From Palsa-872 sp036844615 (GTDB lineage Bacteria; Chloroflexota; Dormibacteria; Dormibacterales; Dormibacteraceae): a stretch of 64,000 bases of DNA. The position numbers and the translations under genes are program-made. The stretch lies in assembly GCA_036844615.1 (NCBI GenBank), contig DAIUFK010000004.1, positions 17,441 to 81,440 on the forward strand. The letters run 5' to 3'. Positions 17,273 through 26,067 of this stretch are shown here, in pieces. The notes under the pieces are model-generated. The model saw nothing but the letters and a program-made list of their open reading frames with translations, made no database searches and was not told where the DNA came from. The number at the start of each line of letters is the position of its first letter. Position 1 is the stretch's first letter.

Positions 17273-19683
17273 CGCGTCGCTCCCTCTTTGGAAATCACAG
17301 CGTCGGAGGTCACGGCGGCCGGGACCATCTGTCCGAAGACCTCCACATGCACAGTGGCGCCCCGCCCGATCGCCATCGGCAAGTAGGAGTACGCGAGGTT
17401 CTGCTTCGCGGTGAAGCCGAAGGCGCAGCTGCGCACGCGGCCGACCACCTTGCCATCGGAATGGACAGCTTCGCCGCCGTAGACGGGAAGGTAGTCATCC
17501 GTGCCGATCGCGAGCGTGCGAAGCCTCCTCTTGATCCCGGATTCGCGCGCCGCCACCAACGCCTCGCGCGCGTTGAAATCACCCTTGTCCATCTGCACGC
17601 AGAACCCAAGCCCTGCCTCGAACGGGTTGTCTAGCAGCGTCAGGTCGGTGCCGTAGTAGCGGTAGCCCTTTTCCATGCGCAGAGAGTCGAGCACGCGATA
17701 GCCGCCAGAGCGAATGCCGAACTGCCGCCCTGCCGCCATGAGGCGATCCCAGACCTGGACTGCCCAACCCGGTTCCACGTAGAGCTCCCATCCGAGCTCG
17801 CCGACATACGTGACCCGCTGCGCAAGGGCTGACGCGCCTCCGATCCGAACCTGGCGCGCCTGCATGAAGGGAAACGCTGCCTCGGACACGTCACCATCGG
17901 CGACCGCCTCGAGCACTTCGCGAGCGTGTGGCCCCCACATCCCGATCACCGACAGCTCGTCGGTGGTCTCCCGAAGCTCCACGGGCGAGTCGTCGTGTCG
18001 CACCTGCATGCGGAGCCAGCCCAGGTCGGTGTTGATGTAACCGGCACCTGTCACGACCCTGAAGTGCTCCTGGGCGAGCCGGGTCACCGTCACATCGGCG
18101 GCGATTCCGCCGTTTCGCTCGAGCAGCTGCGTGTAGACGACGGTCCCTGGCGCTCGGTCGATCCGGTTGCCGGCCACGCGCTCCAGCAGCTGAAGCGCGC
18201 CGGGACCTCGAACGTCGATCTTGCCGAACGAAGTCATGTCGATGATGCCAACGCGCTCCCGGAACGCACGATGCTCCTCAGCGAGCAGGTCGAAGTAGGG
18301 AGGACGCGTCCAGCCGAACCTCCGCTGGTCGGCTCCGGCGCGCCGCCAGGGACGGCCAGGCTCGAAGTAATCGGGCCGCTCCCAGCCGTGCTTGCTCCCG
18401 AAGACCGCACCCTGGTCCTGCATTCGCTCGTGCAGCGCGCTCGTCCGGCGAGGACGGCCCCACTCGTCGGAGTCGTACGGATAGCGAAGGTAGTAGTAGT
18501 ACCGGTACGCCTCGCGAGCAAGGTCGGCCGCGTATCGGTGGTCGCGATGCACTGGCCCGAACCGCCATGGCCGGTAAGGATGGAGGTCGAGCTCAGAGGT
18601 GCCGGCGGTGATCAGCTCAGCAAGGGCTTTGCCGATGCCGCCTCCGCCTCCGAAGCCGTTGAGCGAAAGGCCTGCAGCGAGGTACAGACCGCGCACGCCG
18701 GGGACCGGACCGACCAGCGGATTCGAGTCGGGGGTCATCGCGTCGGGATGGCAGACCAGCTTGACAATGCCCGCCTCGCGCATGAACGGGAAGCGCAGTG
18801 CCGCACCAGCGAGAAGCGGCTCGAAGCGCGCCTGGTCGGGCGGCAGCGAGGTCCCCGCGTGGTCCCAGGGCACTCCATCGATCCAGCGCGCCACTGGGTC
18901 CGATTCGTAGCCGCCTAGAACGACGCCACCCGCCTCCGACTTTCCGTAGATCAGGTTGTCCGGGTCGCGGAAGCAAGGCATGTCGTGGGGGAGCTCCTGT
19001 CCAGGCACCGCCAGCAGCGCCGCGTGCTGGTGGTCGACAGGCGTCGAGACGATGAATGCTCCAGCCATCGCCGCGATCTGCGGCGCCCAGATCCCGCCGG
19101 CGATGACTATCACCTCCGCCTCGATCCTCCCGGCGTCAGTCTCGACTGCCTTGACCGAGCCGCGGTCGTCCAGCTCGATGCCGGTGACCTGGTGTTGGGT
19201 GAGGATGCTGGCTCCGAGCCGGCGAGCCGCCGCCGCCAGCGCGTGGGTTGCGGTGTGCGGGTCGAGGTGGCCGTCGCCGGGCACCCAGACCGCCCCATAC
19301 AGCGACCGCTTCGTTATCGCCGGCATCAAACTAGCCGACTCCTCGGCCGAGATGAGCTCGACGTCGAGGCCGATTCCACGCGCGCGGCTGACGCCACGCT
19401 GCAGCTCTTTGAGCTGCTCCTGGCTAGACGCGAAGCGCAGCCCGCCGACTTTCTCGAACACGCCGAGCTCTTCGTACAGCTCGATGCTGTAGCGGCGAAA
19501 ACGCATCATCGTCGGCGAAGGATTGAACATCGTGACAAGGCCTGCCGCATGGCATGTCGATCCGCTGGTCAGCTCGTCCTTCTCGAGCAGGACCGTGTCT
19601 TGCCAACCTGCCTTCGCCAGGTGATACGCGACGCTGGCGCCAGTGATGCCGCCGCCAACCACGACCGCCCTCGCGCGATCCAT
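17269..19683 (-). CDS. Second sarcosine/dimethylglycine dehydrogenase-like flavoprotein (DAO + GcvT domains)
   Basis: This 804-residue paralogue of the protein at 6875-9394 starts with VVVGGGITGASVAYHLAKAG, the FAD Rossmann motif, and has GSTCHAAGLVTMF with H45 at the covalent-flavin position. The C-terminal half has GcvT-like folate-binding segments (ITVTRLAQEHFRVVTGAG-like and YVGELGWELYVEPG). The expected reaction is oxidative demethylation of an N-methyl glycine with transfer of the C1 unit to THF. The open frame continues upstream but ATG 19683 is directly before the Rossmann fold and follows the MFS stop by 13 bp. Different substrate preference from the paralogue is likely, since the two are clearly diverged. 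Confidence 0.88.
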   Translation of the reverse strand: MDRARAVVVGGGITGASVAYHLAKAGWQDTVLLEKDELTSGSTCHAAGLVTMFNPSPTMMRFRRYSIELYEELGVFEKVGGLRFASSQEQLKELQRGVSRARGIGLDVELISAEESASLMPAITKRSLYGAVWVPGDGHLDPHTATHALAAAARRLGASILTQHQVTGIELDDRGSVKAVETDAGRIEAEVIVIAGGIWAPQIAAMAGAFIVSTPVDHQHAALLAVPGQELPHDMPCFRDPDNLIYGKSEAGGVVLGGYESDPVARWIDGVPWDHAGTSLPPDQARFEPLLAGAALRFPFMREAGIVKLVCHPDAMTPDSNPLVGPVPGVRGLYLAAGLSLNGFGGGGGIGKALAELITAGTSELDLHPYRPWRFGPVHRDHRYAADLAREAYRYYYYLRYPYDSDEWGRPRRTSALHERMQDQGAVFGSKHGWERPDYFEPGRPWRRAGADQRRFGWTRPPYFDLLAEEHRAFRERVGIIDMTSFGKIDVRGPGALQLLERVAGNRIDRAPGTVVYTQLLERNGGIAADVTVTRLAQEHFRVVTGAGYINTDLGWLRMQVRHDDSPVELRETTDELSVIGMWGPHAREVLEAVADGDVSEAAFPFMQARQVRIGGASALAQRVTYVGELGWELYVEPGWAVQVWDRLMAAGRQFGIRSGGYRVLDSLRMEKGYRYYGTDLTLLDNPFEAGLGFCVQMDKGDFNAREALVAARESGIKRRLRTLAIGTDDYLPVYGGEAVHSDGKVVGRVRSCAFGFTAKQNLAYSYLPMAIGRGATVHVEVFGQMVPAAVTSDAVISKEGATR

Positions 19684-19696
19684 ATTCCCGGTAACT

Positions 19697-20917
19697 CTAG
19701 TCAGGAAGAGGGGCTTGCTTCGTCTCGGGTAGGAGGAAGAGCAGGAACGCTCCCGCAAGCGCAGCCACGCCCACGAGAGCAATGGCACGCCCGAGCCCAA
19801 ACGGCTGCGACAGGACGCCGACCGCCTGCAGCCCCGCCACGCTGCCGATCGCGGCAGCGACACCACCGACTGCCTGTGCCGTCGCCCGAGCCCTTGTGGG
19901 AAACAGCTCAGCGGACCACGCGCCAAAGACCGGGGTCGCCGCGCTCGCGATGGTGCTCCAGAGCACATTGCCGGCCACAAAGCCGTTGGTCCCCGTCGAA
20001 AAGCTCAGGCTGGTCACGATTGCAGTCGTCGCCGTCAAACCGATGGCGGGCCACCGGCGTCCGAACCTGTCGGTGAGGTAGCCGCCGGCGAGATACGCCG
20101 CGCCACCTGCCGCGCCGGAGGCGATGATCAGCGTGCTGATCGTGACCGGGGTCATGTGGAGCACGTCGCTGGCGAAAACAGTGAACAGGAGACCCGCGGG
20201 CTGGAGCAGCACAGCGATCAGCGCCGTCGCCAACGACAGCACCAGGAGGCGCCGAAACCACTGCCTTCCCATCAGCAGGGCGAGCGCGGATCGGCTCGGC
20301 CGAGGAGCGCCGGCAAGGCCAGTAGAGGCGGACTCGCTCGATGCCCTGGTCCAGGTCCTGCCCTCAGGGAGCCGAAACCATATGAAAGGCGTGGCGAGAA
20401 TCCCGATCCCGCCGGCAAGGAACAGCCATCGCCAGTGCGGCGCAACGAGTGGGTAGCTGAGCACTGTGACGAGGGTGCCGAGCCCCGCCAGCACCGCTAG
20501 GACGCTTACCGCCTGGCCGCGGCGACCCGGCGGCGCCTCTTCGACTATGAGCGCGGTCGCCACGCCGCCGACCATGGCTTCAAAGCACACTGCGACAAGG
20601 CGGATCAGCGAGAGCCCGACCAGCGATGGCGCGAACGCGCTCGCGAAGTTCGCCACCGAGAACCCGGCCACCCCTATCGCAATCAACCTTCTACGCCCGA
20701 AGCGGTCGGCGAGCGTCGCGAGCGGCAGAGCGCCCAGCGAACCGATGGCGAGCACCGAGCCAAGGTTGGACAAGCCTGGAATGCGCGCGTTGAAATCGGA
20801 AGCGATGGCGGGCAGGGCGAGCACCAGGACCGAGCCGTCGAAGGCGGTGAGGACGACCGCCAATCCTGCCCAGAGCAGGGTCCGCCGCTGCAGCGAGTCG
20901 AGCTCGACCACACCCAT
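19697..20917 (-). CDS. MFS transporter
   Basis: The 406-residue membrane protein has about 12 hydrophobic helices and the MFS loop motifs LADRFGRRRLI (between helices 2 and 3) and YLTDRFGRRWPAIG (the matching repeat in the second half). The family moves small solutes by ion coupling. It lies 4 bp after the CPBP gene and 13 bp before the sarcosine dehydrogenase-like gene, so it may import or export the substrate of that enzyme. Whether it is an importer or a drug-type exporter cannot be decided here. Confidence 0.88.
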   Translation of the reverse strand: MGVVELDSLQRRTLLWAGLAVVLTAFDGSVLVLALPAIASDFNARIPGLSNLGSVLAIGSLGALPLATLADRFGRRRLIAIGVAGFSVANFASAFAPSLVGLSLIRLVAVCFEAMVGGVATALIVEEAPPGRRGQAVSVLAVLAGLGTLVTVLSYPLVAPHWRWLFLAGGIGILATPFIWFRLPEGRTWTRASSESASTGLAGAPRPSRSALALLMGRQWFRRLLVLSLATALIAVLLQPAGLLFTVFASDVLHMTPVTISTLIIASGAAGGAAYLAGGYLTDRFGRRWPAIGLTATTAIVTSLSFSTGTNGFVAGNVLWSTIASAATPVFGAWSAELFPTRARATAQAVGGVAAAIGSVAGLQAVGVLSQPFGLGRAIALVGVAALAGAFLLFLLPETKQAPLPD

Positions 20918-20921
20918 CTGC

Positions 20922-21536
20922 TCAGACGAGCCGGAGTCGCTTCAAGAAATAGGGGCCGGGCCCGAGGAAGCCGCACGTGGCTGCGATGTGAGCTATCGAC
21001 ACCCCGATCAGCGAAGGCGGTCCTGGCAGCAACCAGAAGGCAACGCCGAGCGGAACGCCGACGAGGGCTGTGGCGAAAGTGTCCATCCATGGCCACCCCA
21101 ACCGGTGATAAATGACATAGGCGATGGTTCCAACCGCAAACCCGGCGGGTGCTCCGAAGAGCACTCCCAGGCCGCCCTGGACCAAGCCTCTGAAGAAAGC
21201 CTCCTCGATCGGTCCGTTGAGCGCGTAGAAGCCCGCTTGAAACCATGCGTCGTCGCCGCCGGCGGGGACGTTCAATGCCCCTCTGCGCCGTGTGAGCAAC
21301 AGTTGGGCGACTGCCGCCGCTCCGAACATCAGCGGCGCCATGAGCAGCCCGAAAAGCAGCTGCACGCCAAGCCAACCCGCGCCGAGCCCGAACCAGGCAG
21401 GCCGCGATGCCGCGAGGTAGACCACCGCACACACGAAGGTGAACGGCGCGAGTCGGATCAGCAGGTCCGGGCGCATCCATACCCAGCTATCTGGAATACG
21501 AGTGAGCACCAGCCGCGTTTCAGCCTTTGAGCTCAT
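20922..21536 (-). CDS. CPBP-family intramembrane metalloprotease
   Basis: The 204-residue protein has about six hydrophobic helices and the abortive-infection/CAAX-protease motifs: GPIEEAFFRG (EExxxR), then YHRLGW-type second motif and a final SIAHIAATCGFLG with a helix histidine. These residues form the intramembrane glutamyl/metal site of the Rce1-like family. The ATG at 21536 shares its bases with the ATG of the divergent DsbA-like gene (both read from CATG). A TTG at 21560 would extend it by eight residues. Function in bacteria is varied; here no partner peptide is visible. Confidence 0.75.
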   Translation of the reverse strand: MSSKAETRLVLTRIPDSWVWMRPDLLIRLAPFTFVCAVVYLAASRPAWFGLGAGWLGVQLLFGLLMAPLMFGAAAVAQLLLTRRRGALNVPAGGDDAWFQAGFYALNGPIEEAFFRGLVQGGLGVLFGAPAGFAVGTIAYVIYHRLGWPWMDTFATALVGVPLGVAFWLLPGPPSLIGVSIAHIAATCGFLGPGPYFLKRLRLV

Positions 21537-22176
21537 GAATTCAACCAGCTCGATTCCCAAAGGCCGTTTCGCCGAAAAGTTCGACGTTTTCTTCGATTAC
21601 TTCTGCCCATTCGTGTATCGAGCCTCGGTCCTCCTGGGAAACGTTCGGGATTCTGGCGAACGAACGATGGAGGTTCGGTGGCGATACTTCTCGCTCGCGC
21701 AGGTCAACTCCAAGGATGACGCGTGGACCATCTGGGGCGCGCCCCCCTCAGAGCCGGCCCGCGGGCGTTTGGCCTTCAAGGCGGCCGAGGCTGCTCGGCG
21801 CCAGGATGGCTTCGAAGACTTTCACAACCGGCTCTTGCGCGCGCGTCACGTCGATCGTCTCGAGATTGATGACGTCGGCGTTGTGGAGCGCGTGGCTGAC
21901 GAAGCCGGGCTTGACCTCGACGTTTTTCGCAGGGACCTGGCCGATCCGGAGATCCTGTCGGCGCTGGAGCGGGACCACCGGGCTGCCGTCACCGAACACG
22001 GCATCTTCGGAACACCGACCTTTCTCTTCCCGGGTGGCACTGCCGCATACGTCCGCCTTTCTGAGGCGCCCGAAGCGACTGACTCGGTGAGCCTCTTCGA
22101 CCGCCTGGTCTCGATCGCCGCCGAAGAGCCTCGAATCCTGGAGATCAAGCGGCCCGTAAAGCCGTCCCCGGACTAG
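21535..22176 (+). CDS. DsbA-fold protein (2-hydroxychromene-2-carboxylate isomerase / FrnE-like)
   Basis: The product of about 213 residues starts with FDVFFDYFCPFVYRAS, a thioredoxin-fold strand and helix where the usual CxxC is reduced to one cysteine (CPFV). A helical insert follows, and GIFGTPTFLFPGG near residue 160-172 supplies the cis-proline loop. This matches the DsbA/HCCA-isomerase superfamily. With a single Cys, a glutathione-transferase-like or isomerase role is more likely than disulfide exchange. No signal peptide is seen, so it is cytosolic. Its start overlaps that of the divergent CPBP gene, so its promoter must lie inside that gene. Confidence 0.8.
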   Translation: MNSTSSIPKGRFAEKFDVFFDYFCPFVYRASVLLGNVRDSGERTMEVRWRYFSLAQVNSKDDAWTIWGAPPSEPARGRLAFKAAEAARRQDGFEDFHNRLLRARHVDRLEIDDVGVVERVADEAGLDLDVFRRDLADPEILSALERDHRAAVTEHGIFGTPTFLFPGGTAAYVRLSEAPEATDSVSLFDRLVSIAAEEPRILEIKRPVKPSPD

Positions 22177-22196
22177 TCGGCGACTGGCATGCTCCC

Positions 22197-23842
22197 TTAG
22201 TTGTTGGGAGCGTAGACGACCACCTCATCGACAGTGGCGACGACGTGGTACCGGGTCGCGACGAAATCGGCAAGCACCGGGTAGTTGCTCATCGGGTACA
22301 TGGAGAAGTCGCTCCAGCCGGCGGCTGCGGTATCGATGATCAGAGCCGGCGGATTTCGAGTGAGGTCAGCCTTCAGCTCAGGCCAGACCTCGGCTGTCGT
22401 GTCCCAGTTGTTAGGTGGCAGGTTCGACCCGCGAGCGAAACCTCGAAGGAACCCTGGAAAGCGGGTTGCCATGGTCCGGTCGGACTCAACGTAGAGGGCG
22501 GGCCAGTTTCCCCAAACGAACACCCGATCGCGCTGGGTCGTGTGGCTATCGATGAAGGCGGCCACTGCCTGGTGCTGTGGCACCGGCGGGCTGAAGTCAT
22601 AGGTCAGAGGGTCGGAGACCACATCGAACCATCCCCATCCGATCATCGGGGCGGCAAGACCCACGATCGCCGCTCCAGCCACCCAACGTTGTCTCGGCGT
22701 GTTCAGAGCCTTATCGATGCCAAGCGCCGCCAGCACCGCAAGCGGGCCCATCACCTGGATGAAGTAATGCCACGAGAGGTGGCCGCCCGCCAGCGAACCT
22801 GGCACTGACACGACAAGCCACGCGACGATGACCTGGACAGCGGCAGGCAGGCGCTTCCAATGCCATGCGAACGCGACGGCGGCAACCCAAACCAAAGCCA
22901 TTGACAGCACAAACGGCAGGACGCTGTCCCTGGCGCGCATCAAGACGAATGCAGGCGTCCAGTTGCCCGCGGCGTAGCCGTACAGGCTGCCGATGGTCCA
23001 GACCCAGAAGCCTGCAAGCGATCCGGTCAGGGCCAGCAGGACCGCGCCGGCCGCCAGCGCGCCGGTCAGACCCGCGGCGACGAGCCAGGCAGCCCTAAGC
23101 CGGTTGGCGGACGGCTCCAACAGGATGACCGCCACCGGCACCAGCAGCAGGTTTGTTGCAGCCGACTGTCTGAATATCCCTGCCGCCACCAGCAGAGCTC
23201 CGGACAACAGCCACCGACGGCGCAGCATTAGAAGGACGGAGGCTGAGAGCGGCAGCATCATGAACAGCTCGGTGTTTGCGGCCAGCAACCTAGGATTGCC
23301 TGCGCCGGTCAGAATCCCGTAAATGAGCGCTGACAGCAGGCCAGCCCGAAGGCCGCCGAGGGAGCGGCCGATCAGGAAAAGGACCAAGCAGGTGGCGAGC
23401 AACACCACCAGCGCGACAGCATGAATCGCCGTCAGCTGGTAGGTCCCGGCAATGTGGAAGGTTGCCGCGTACACCCAGAAGATTCCTGGCGGCTTGTTGT
23501 CCACCCCGNNNNNNNNNNNNNNNNNNNNNNNNNNNNNNNNNNNNNNNNNNNNNNNNNNNNNNNNNNNNNNNNNNNNNNNNNNNNNNNNNNNNNNNNNNNN
23601 NNNNNNNNGTGGAAGGTTGCCGCGTACACCCAGAAGATTCCTGGCGGCTTGTTGTCCACCCCGCCGCTTGCATAGAGCGCACCTCCGCCGTTCATGAGCG
23701 CGGCAATGGACCCGTAGATCGCCTCATCACCATCCAGCAGGCGGTGGAAAAAAGAGGGAGCGTGCGCGACTACGATCACCGCGGTGACCGCCCCTCCCCA
23801 CAAAAGTGGGACCGTTTGGCGTGTCACCGACGATGCAGCCAT
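22197..23842 (-). CDS. GT-C glycosyltransferase (GT39/ArnT-like), interrupted by an assembly gap
   Basis: The gene appears in two pieces around a 100-N gap, but both pieces carry the same 55 bases in the same reading frame. Removing one copy and the Ns (155 bases) leaves 1491 bp, exactly 497 codons, so the real product is probably one 496-residue protein. The N-terminal part has LDGDEAIYG (an acidic DxDE-type motif in the first extracellular loop) and DNKPPGIFW, as in PMT/ArnT-like lipid-linked sugar transferases, followed by many hydrophobic helices. It would add a sugar from a polyprenyl-phosphate donor outside the membrane. A TATAGT box lies 8 bases before its ATG. Confidence 0.8.
23454..23508. 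repeat. Left copy of the 55-bp contig-end duplication
   Basis: These 55 bases, directly before the N run, are identical to 23609-23663 after it. Exact terminal identity of this length is what a de Bruijn graph assembler with k=55 leaves at joined contig ends, so it is best treated as an artefact and not as a biological repeat. Confidence 0.9.
23509..23608. other. Scaffold gap of exactly 100 N
   Basis: The run is a standard placeholder of unknown length. Because the flanks are identical and the frame closes when they are merged, the true gap is probably an overlap of 55 bases and no sequence is missing. Confidence 0.97.
23609..23663. repeat. Right copy of the 55-bp contig-end duplication
   Basis: Identical to 23454-23508. 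It encodes the GVDNKPPGIFWVYAATFH part of the glycosyltransferase a second time. Confidence 0.9.
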
Positions 23843-23844
23843 GG

Positions 23845-23877
23845 CGCTCGACTATATGCGCGCGGTAACGTCGAGCG
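23845..23877. promoter_or_regulatory. Inverted repeat filling the gap between divergent glycosyltransferase genes
   Basis: CGCTCGAC (23845-23852) is the perfect reverse complement of GTCGAGCG (23870-23877). The two arms abut the start codons of the divergent genes, with 17 bp between them. A TATAGT box for the minus-strand gene overlaps the left arm (23851-23856). This is a good candidate for a shared operator, or for symmetric leader hairpins. Confidence 0.5.
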
Positions 23878-24993
23878 GTGAGCCGCGCCAGGCGATGGCT
23901 GCCGCCGCTGGCCTTCGTGGCCGTGCTTATTGCCATCGCCCTGAATTTCCACAGCCGCCATGAACCGCCCGGTATCGACTTCCACACCTATAAAGCTGCG
24001 GCGGTGGTCGGGCTGGAGCAGGGCTGGTCGCATATCTACGACCAGGCCGTGGTGGCGGTCGCTCAAAAGCAGCTGGACCCGGGTGAGGCGTCCCAACCCT
24101 TCCTCAGCCCGCCGACCGTTGCCTGGTTGGCTGCCGTGCTCGTGCCGCTGCCATACACGCCGTCTTACTACGTTTGGGCGGTCCTCATGCTGGCGGCATA
24201 TGCCGGGGCGCTGGCCTGGTCGATCTCAAGCCGCGGGATTGCACGCTGGATTTTGATCGGGGCAGCCATCGCCCCGTGGTGGGTTTTGGAGGCTGTTCGT
24301 GTGGGACAGGTGGTGCCGCTCGTCGCGGCAAGCCTGGCGGTCTCGTGGCGCCTCCTTCGAGAGGACCGAAATGTTGCGGCCGGACTGGTCCTTTCGTTGC
24401 TGCTCTTGAAGCCGAACACCGCCTTCGTAGTCCCCTTAGCAGTGCTTGCTGCCGGTCGATTCCGGACCTTCGCCACGCTGTCGGCGGCTGGCGCGTTCCT
24501 GGCGGTTATCGCGTTAATCACAGTGGGAGGGGAAGGCGCATTCGACTACTGGAGCCAGCTGACGGGTTCCCTACCGACCGGCGCCGATGCACTGACGCTG
24601 GAGCGTGCGCTGGGATTCACGGGCCCTGCGATCACGGTTTTGAGAATTGTGATCATCGTCGCCGTGCTCGTGGCTGCATTCAGACTGCGCCGCTCCCCGG
24701 GGCTTGTGCTGGTGGCCGGCATCGTCGGCTCATTGATCGCGGTCCCGTACCTGCATGCGTCCGATCTCTGCCTCCTCGCGGTCGCCGCCGTGATCGTGTG
24801 GGAGGAGCGGCCGGTCCTGGCCTGGCGTGTGCCGGTGGCAGTAGGCTGGCTGCTGACAAGTCCTTACGTGATTTTCGGACCTCCTCTACAGAGGTGGCCA
24901 CTCGCGGAGCTGGCCTTTCTGGCTGGGATATTGGCGATCGCGTGGCGTGTCGACCGCTCTCCGCGTCCCGATAAAGTTGTGGTCTCCCCATGA
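23878..24993 (+). CDS. Polytopic membrane glycosyltransferase-like protein (GT87/DUF2029 type)
   Basis: The 371-residue protein has about ten hydrophobic helices. After the first helix comes GIDFHTYKAAA, an acidic-aromatic motif (D-F-x-x-Y) typical of GT87 mannosyltransferases, and FLSPPTVAWL, resembling their YPP loop. It starts with GTG directly after the inverted repeat. It faces away from the GT39-like gene, so the two may act on related lipid-linked sugars. Its stop overlaps the start of the aldo/keto reductase (ATGA, 24990-24993). The exact sugar and acceptor are unknown. Confidence 0.72.
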   Translation: MSRARRWLPPLAFVAVLIAIALNFHSRHEPPGIDFHTYKAAAVVGLEQGWSHIYDQAVVAVAQKQLDPGEASQPFLSPPTVAWLAAVLVPLPYTPSYYVWAVLMLAAYAGALAWSISSRGIARWILIGAAIAPWWVLEAVRVGQVVPLVAASLAVSWRLLREDRNVAAGLVLSLLLLKPNTAFVVPLAVLAAGRFRTFATLSAAGAFLAVIALITVGGEGAFDYWSQLTGSLPTGADALTLERALGFTGPAITVLRIVIIVAVLVAAFRLRRSPGLVLVAGIVGSLIAVPYLHASDLCLLAVAAVIVWEERPVLAWRVPVAVGWLLTSPYVIFGPPLQRWPLAELAFLAGILAIAWRVDRSPRPDKVVVSP

Positions 24994-26009
24994 CATACGC
25001 GCCCGATCCATCCCGCTATGACGGCATCAACTACAAGCGCAGCGGCCACAGCGGCCTGAAGCTGCCCGAGCTGTCGCTCGGCCTCTGGCAGAACTTCGGT
25101 CATACGCGCCCGCTCGAGCTCAGTCGAGCGATAGTGCTGCGAGCCTTCGACATGGGCATCACGCATTTCGACCTCGCCAACAACTACGGCCCGCCTTATG
25201 GCTCGGCCGAGCAGACCTTCGGCCGGATCATGGAGAGTGCCCTCGCCCCGTATCGGGACGAGCTGGTCATCTCGACCAAAGCTGGCTGGGACATGTGGCC
25301 AGGACCATATGGCGACTTTGGTTCGCGCAAATACCTGCTGGCAAGCCTTGACCAGAGCTTGCGGCGCATGGGTCTCGATTACGTGGACATCTTCTACTCT
25401 CATCGCTTCGACCCCGACACACCGCTGGAGGAAACGATGGGCGCCCTGGATACGGCGGTACGCCAGGGCAAGGCGCTTTACGCGGGGATCTCTTCTTACA
25501 CGAGCGCCCAAACCAAGAAAGCCGCAGCGATCCTCCGCGGCCTTGGTACTCAGCTGCTTATTCATCAACCTTCCTACAACATGCTCAACAGGTGGATCGA
25601 GGATGACGGCCTGCTCGACGTGCTCGACGAGGAAGGGGTGGGCTGCATAGTCTTCTCGCCACTCGCGCAGGGCGTGCTCAGCGGCAAGTATCTGAGCGGC
25701 GTGCCAGAGGGTTCGCGCGCGACCCACTCGCGATACCTCTCCCCCGACCAGATCACCAAGGACACACTGGCCAAGGTGCGGGCGGTGAGCGCAATCGCAG
25801 AAAAACGGGGCCAGCCTCTCGCTCAGATGGCGCTGGCGTGGACCCTTCGCGACCCGCGGGTGACGTCGGCAATCATCGGAGTGAGCAGCGTCGAGCAGCT
25901 GGAGGAGAACATCGGCGCGCTCGCCAACCGCCAGTTTTCGGCGGCCGAGCTGAAAGCGATCGATAGCGCCGTCTCTCCTCAGAAGGATGCCCTTAACAGC
26001 CGGCGCTGA
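24990..26009 (+). CDS. Aldo/keto reductase (YghZ/Gpr-like)
   Basis: The 339-residue enzyme is an NADPH-dependent AKR. It has GITHFDLANNYGPPYGSAE, containing the catalytic Asp and Tyr, VISTKAGW with the catalytic Lys, and a C-terminal TSAIIGVSSVEQLEENIGAL, the NADP-binding end. The N-terminal YDGINYKRSGHSGLKLPELSLGLW is characteristic of the subgroup containing E. coli L-glyceraldehyde 3-phosphate reductase and potassium-channel beta-like AKRs. It is coupled by an ATGA overlap to the GT87-like gene. The last codons contain a TTAACA sequence that was examined as a regulatory element and not accepted. Confidence 0.92.
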   Translation: MTYAPDPSRYDGINYKRSGHSGLKLPELSLGLWQNFGHTRPLELSRAIVLRAFDMGITHFDLANNYGPPYGSAEQTFGRIMESALAPYRDELVISTKAGWDMWPGPYGDFGSRKYLLASLDQSLRRMGLDYVDIFYSHRFDPDTPLEETMGALDTAVRQGKALYAGISSYTSAQTKKAAAILRGLGTQLLIHQPSYNMLNRWIEDDGLLDVLDEEGVGCIVFSPLAQGVLSGKYLSGVPEGSRATHSRYLSPDQITKDTLAKVRAVSAIAEKRGQPLAQMALAWTLRDPRVTSAIIGVSSVEQLEENIGALANRQFSAAELKAIDSAVSPQKDALNSRR

Positions 26010-26067
26010 CCCCGGAAACCAACCCATCGCATAATCAGAACGCCCGCCCCTGACCAAAAGGGGAACC

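Noticed and set aside
23421..23881. Several open frames running through the N gap
   Set aside because: Their length is produced by untranslatable Ns and the duplicated contig ends.
25993..26035. TTAACAGCCGGCG near the AdnA-like gene as a fourth CTTAACA element
   Set aside because: It lies in the aldo/keto reductase coding end, lacks the GGGT part, and has no TANNNT box at the 36-bp spacing.
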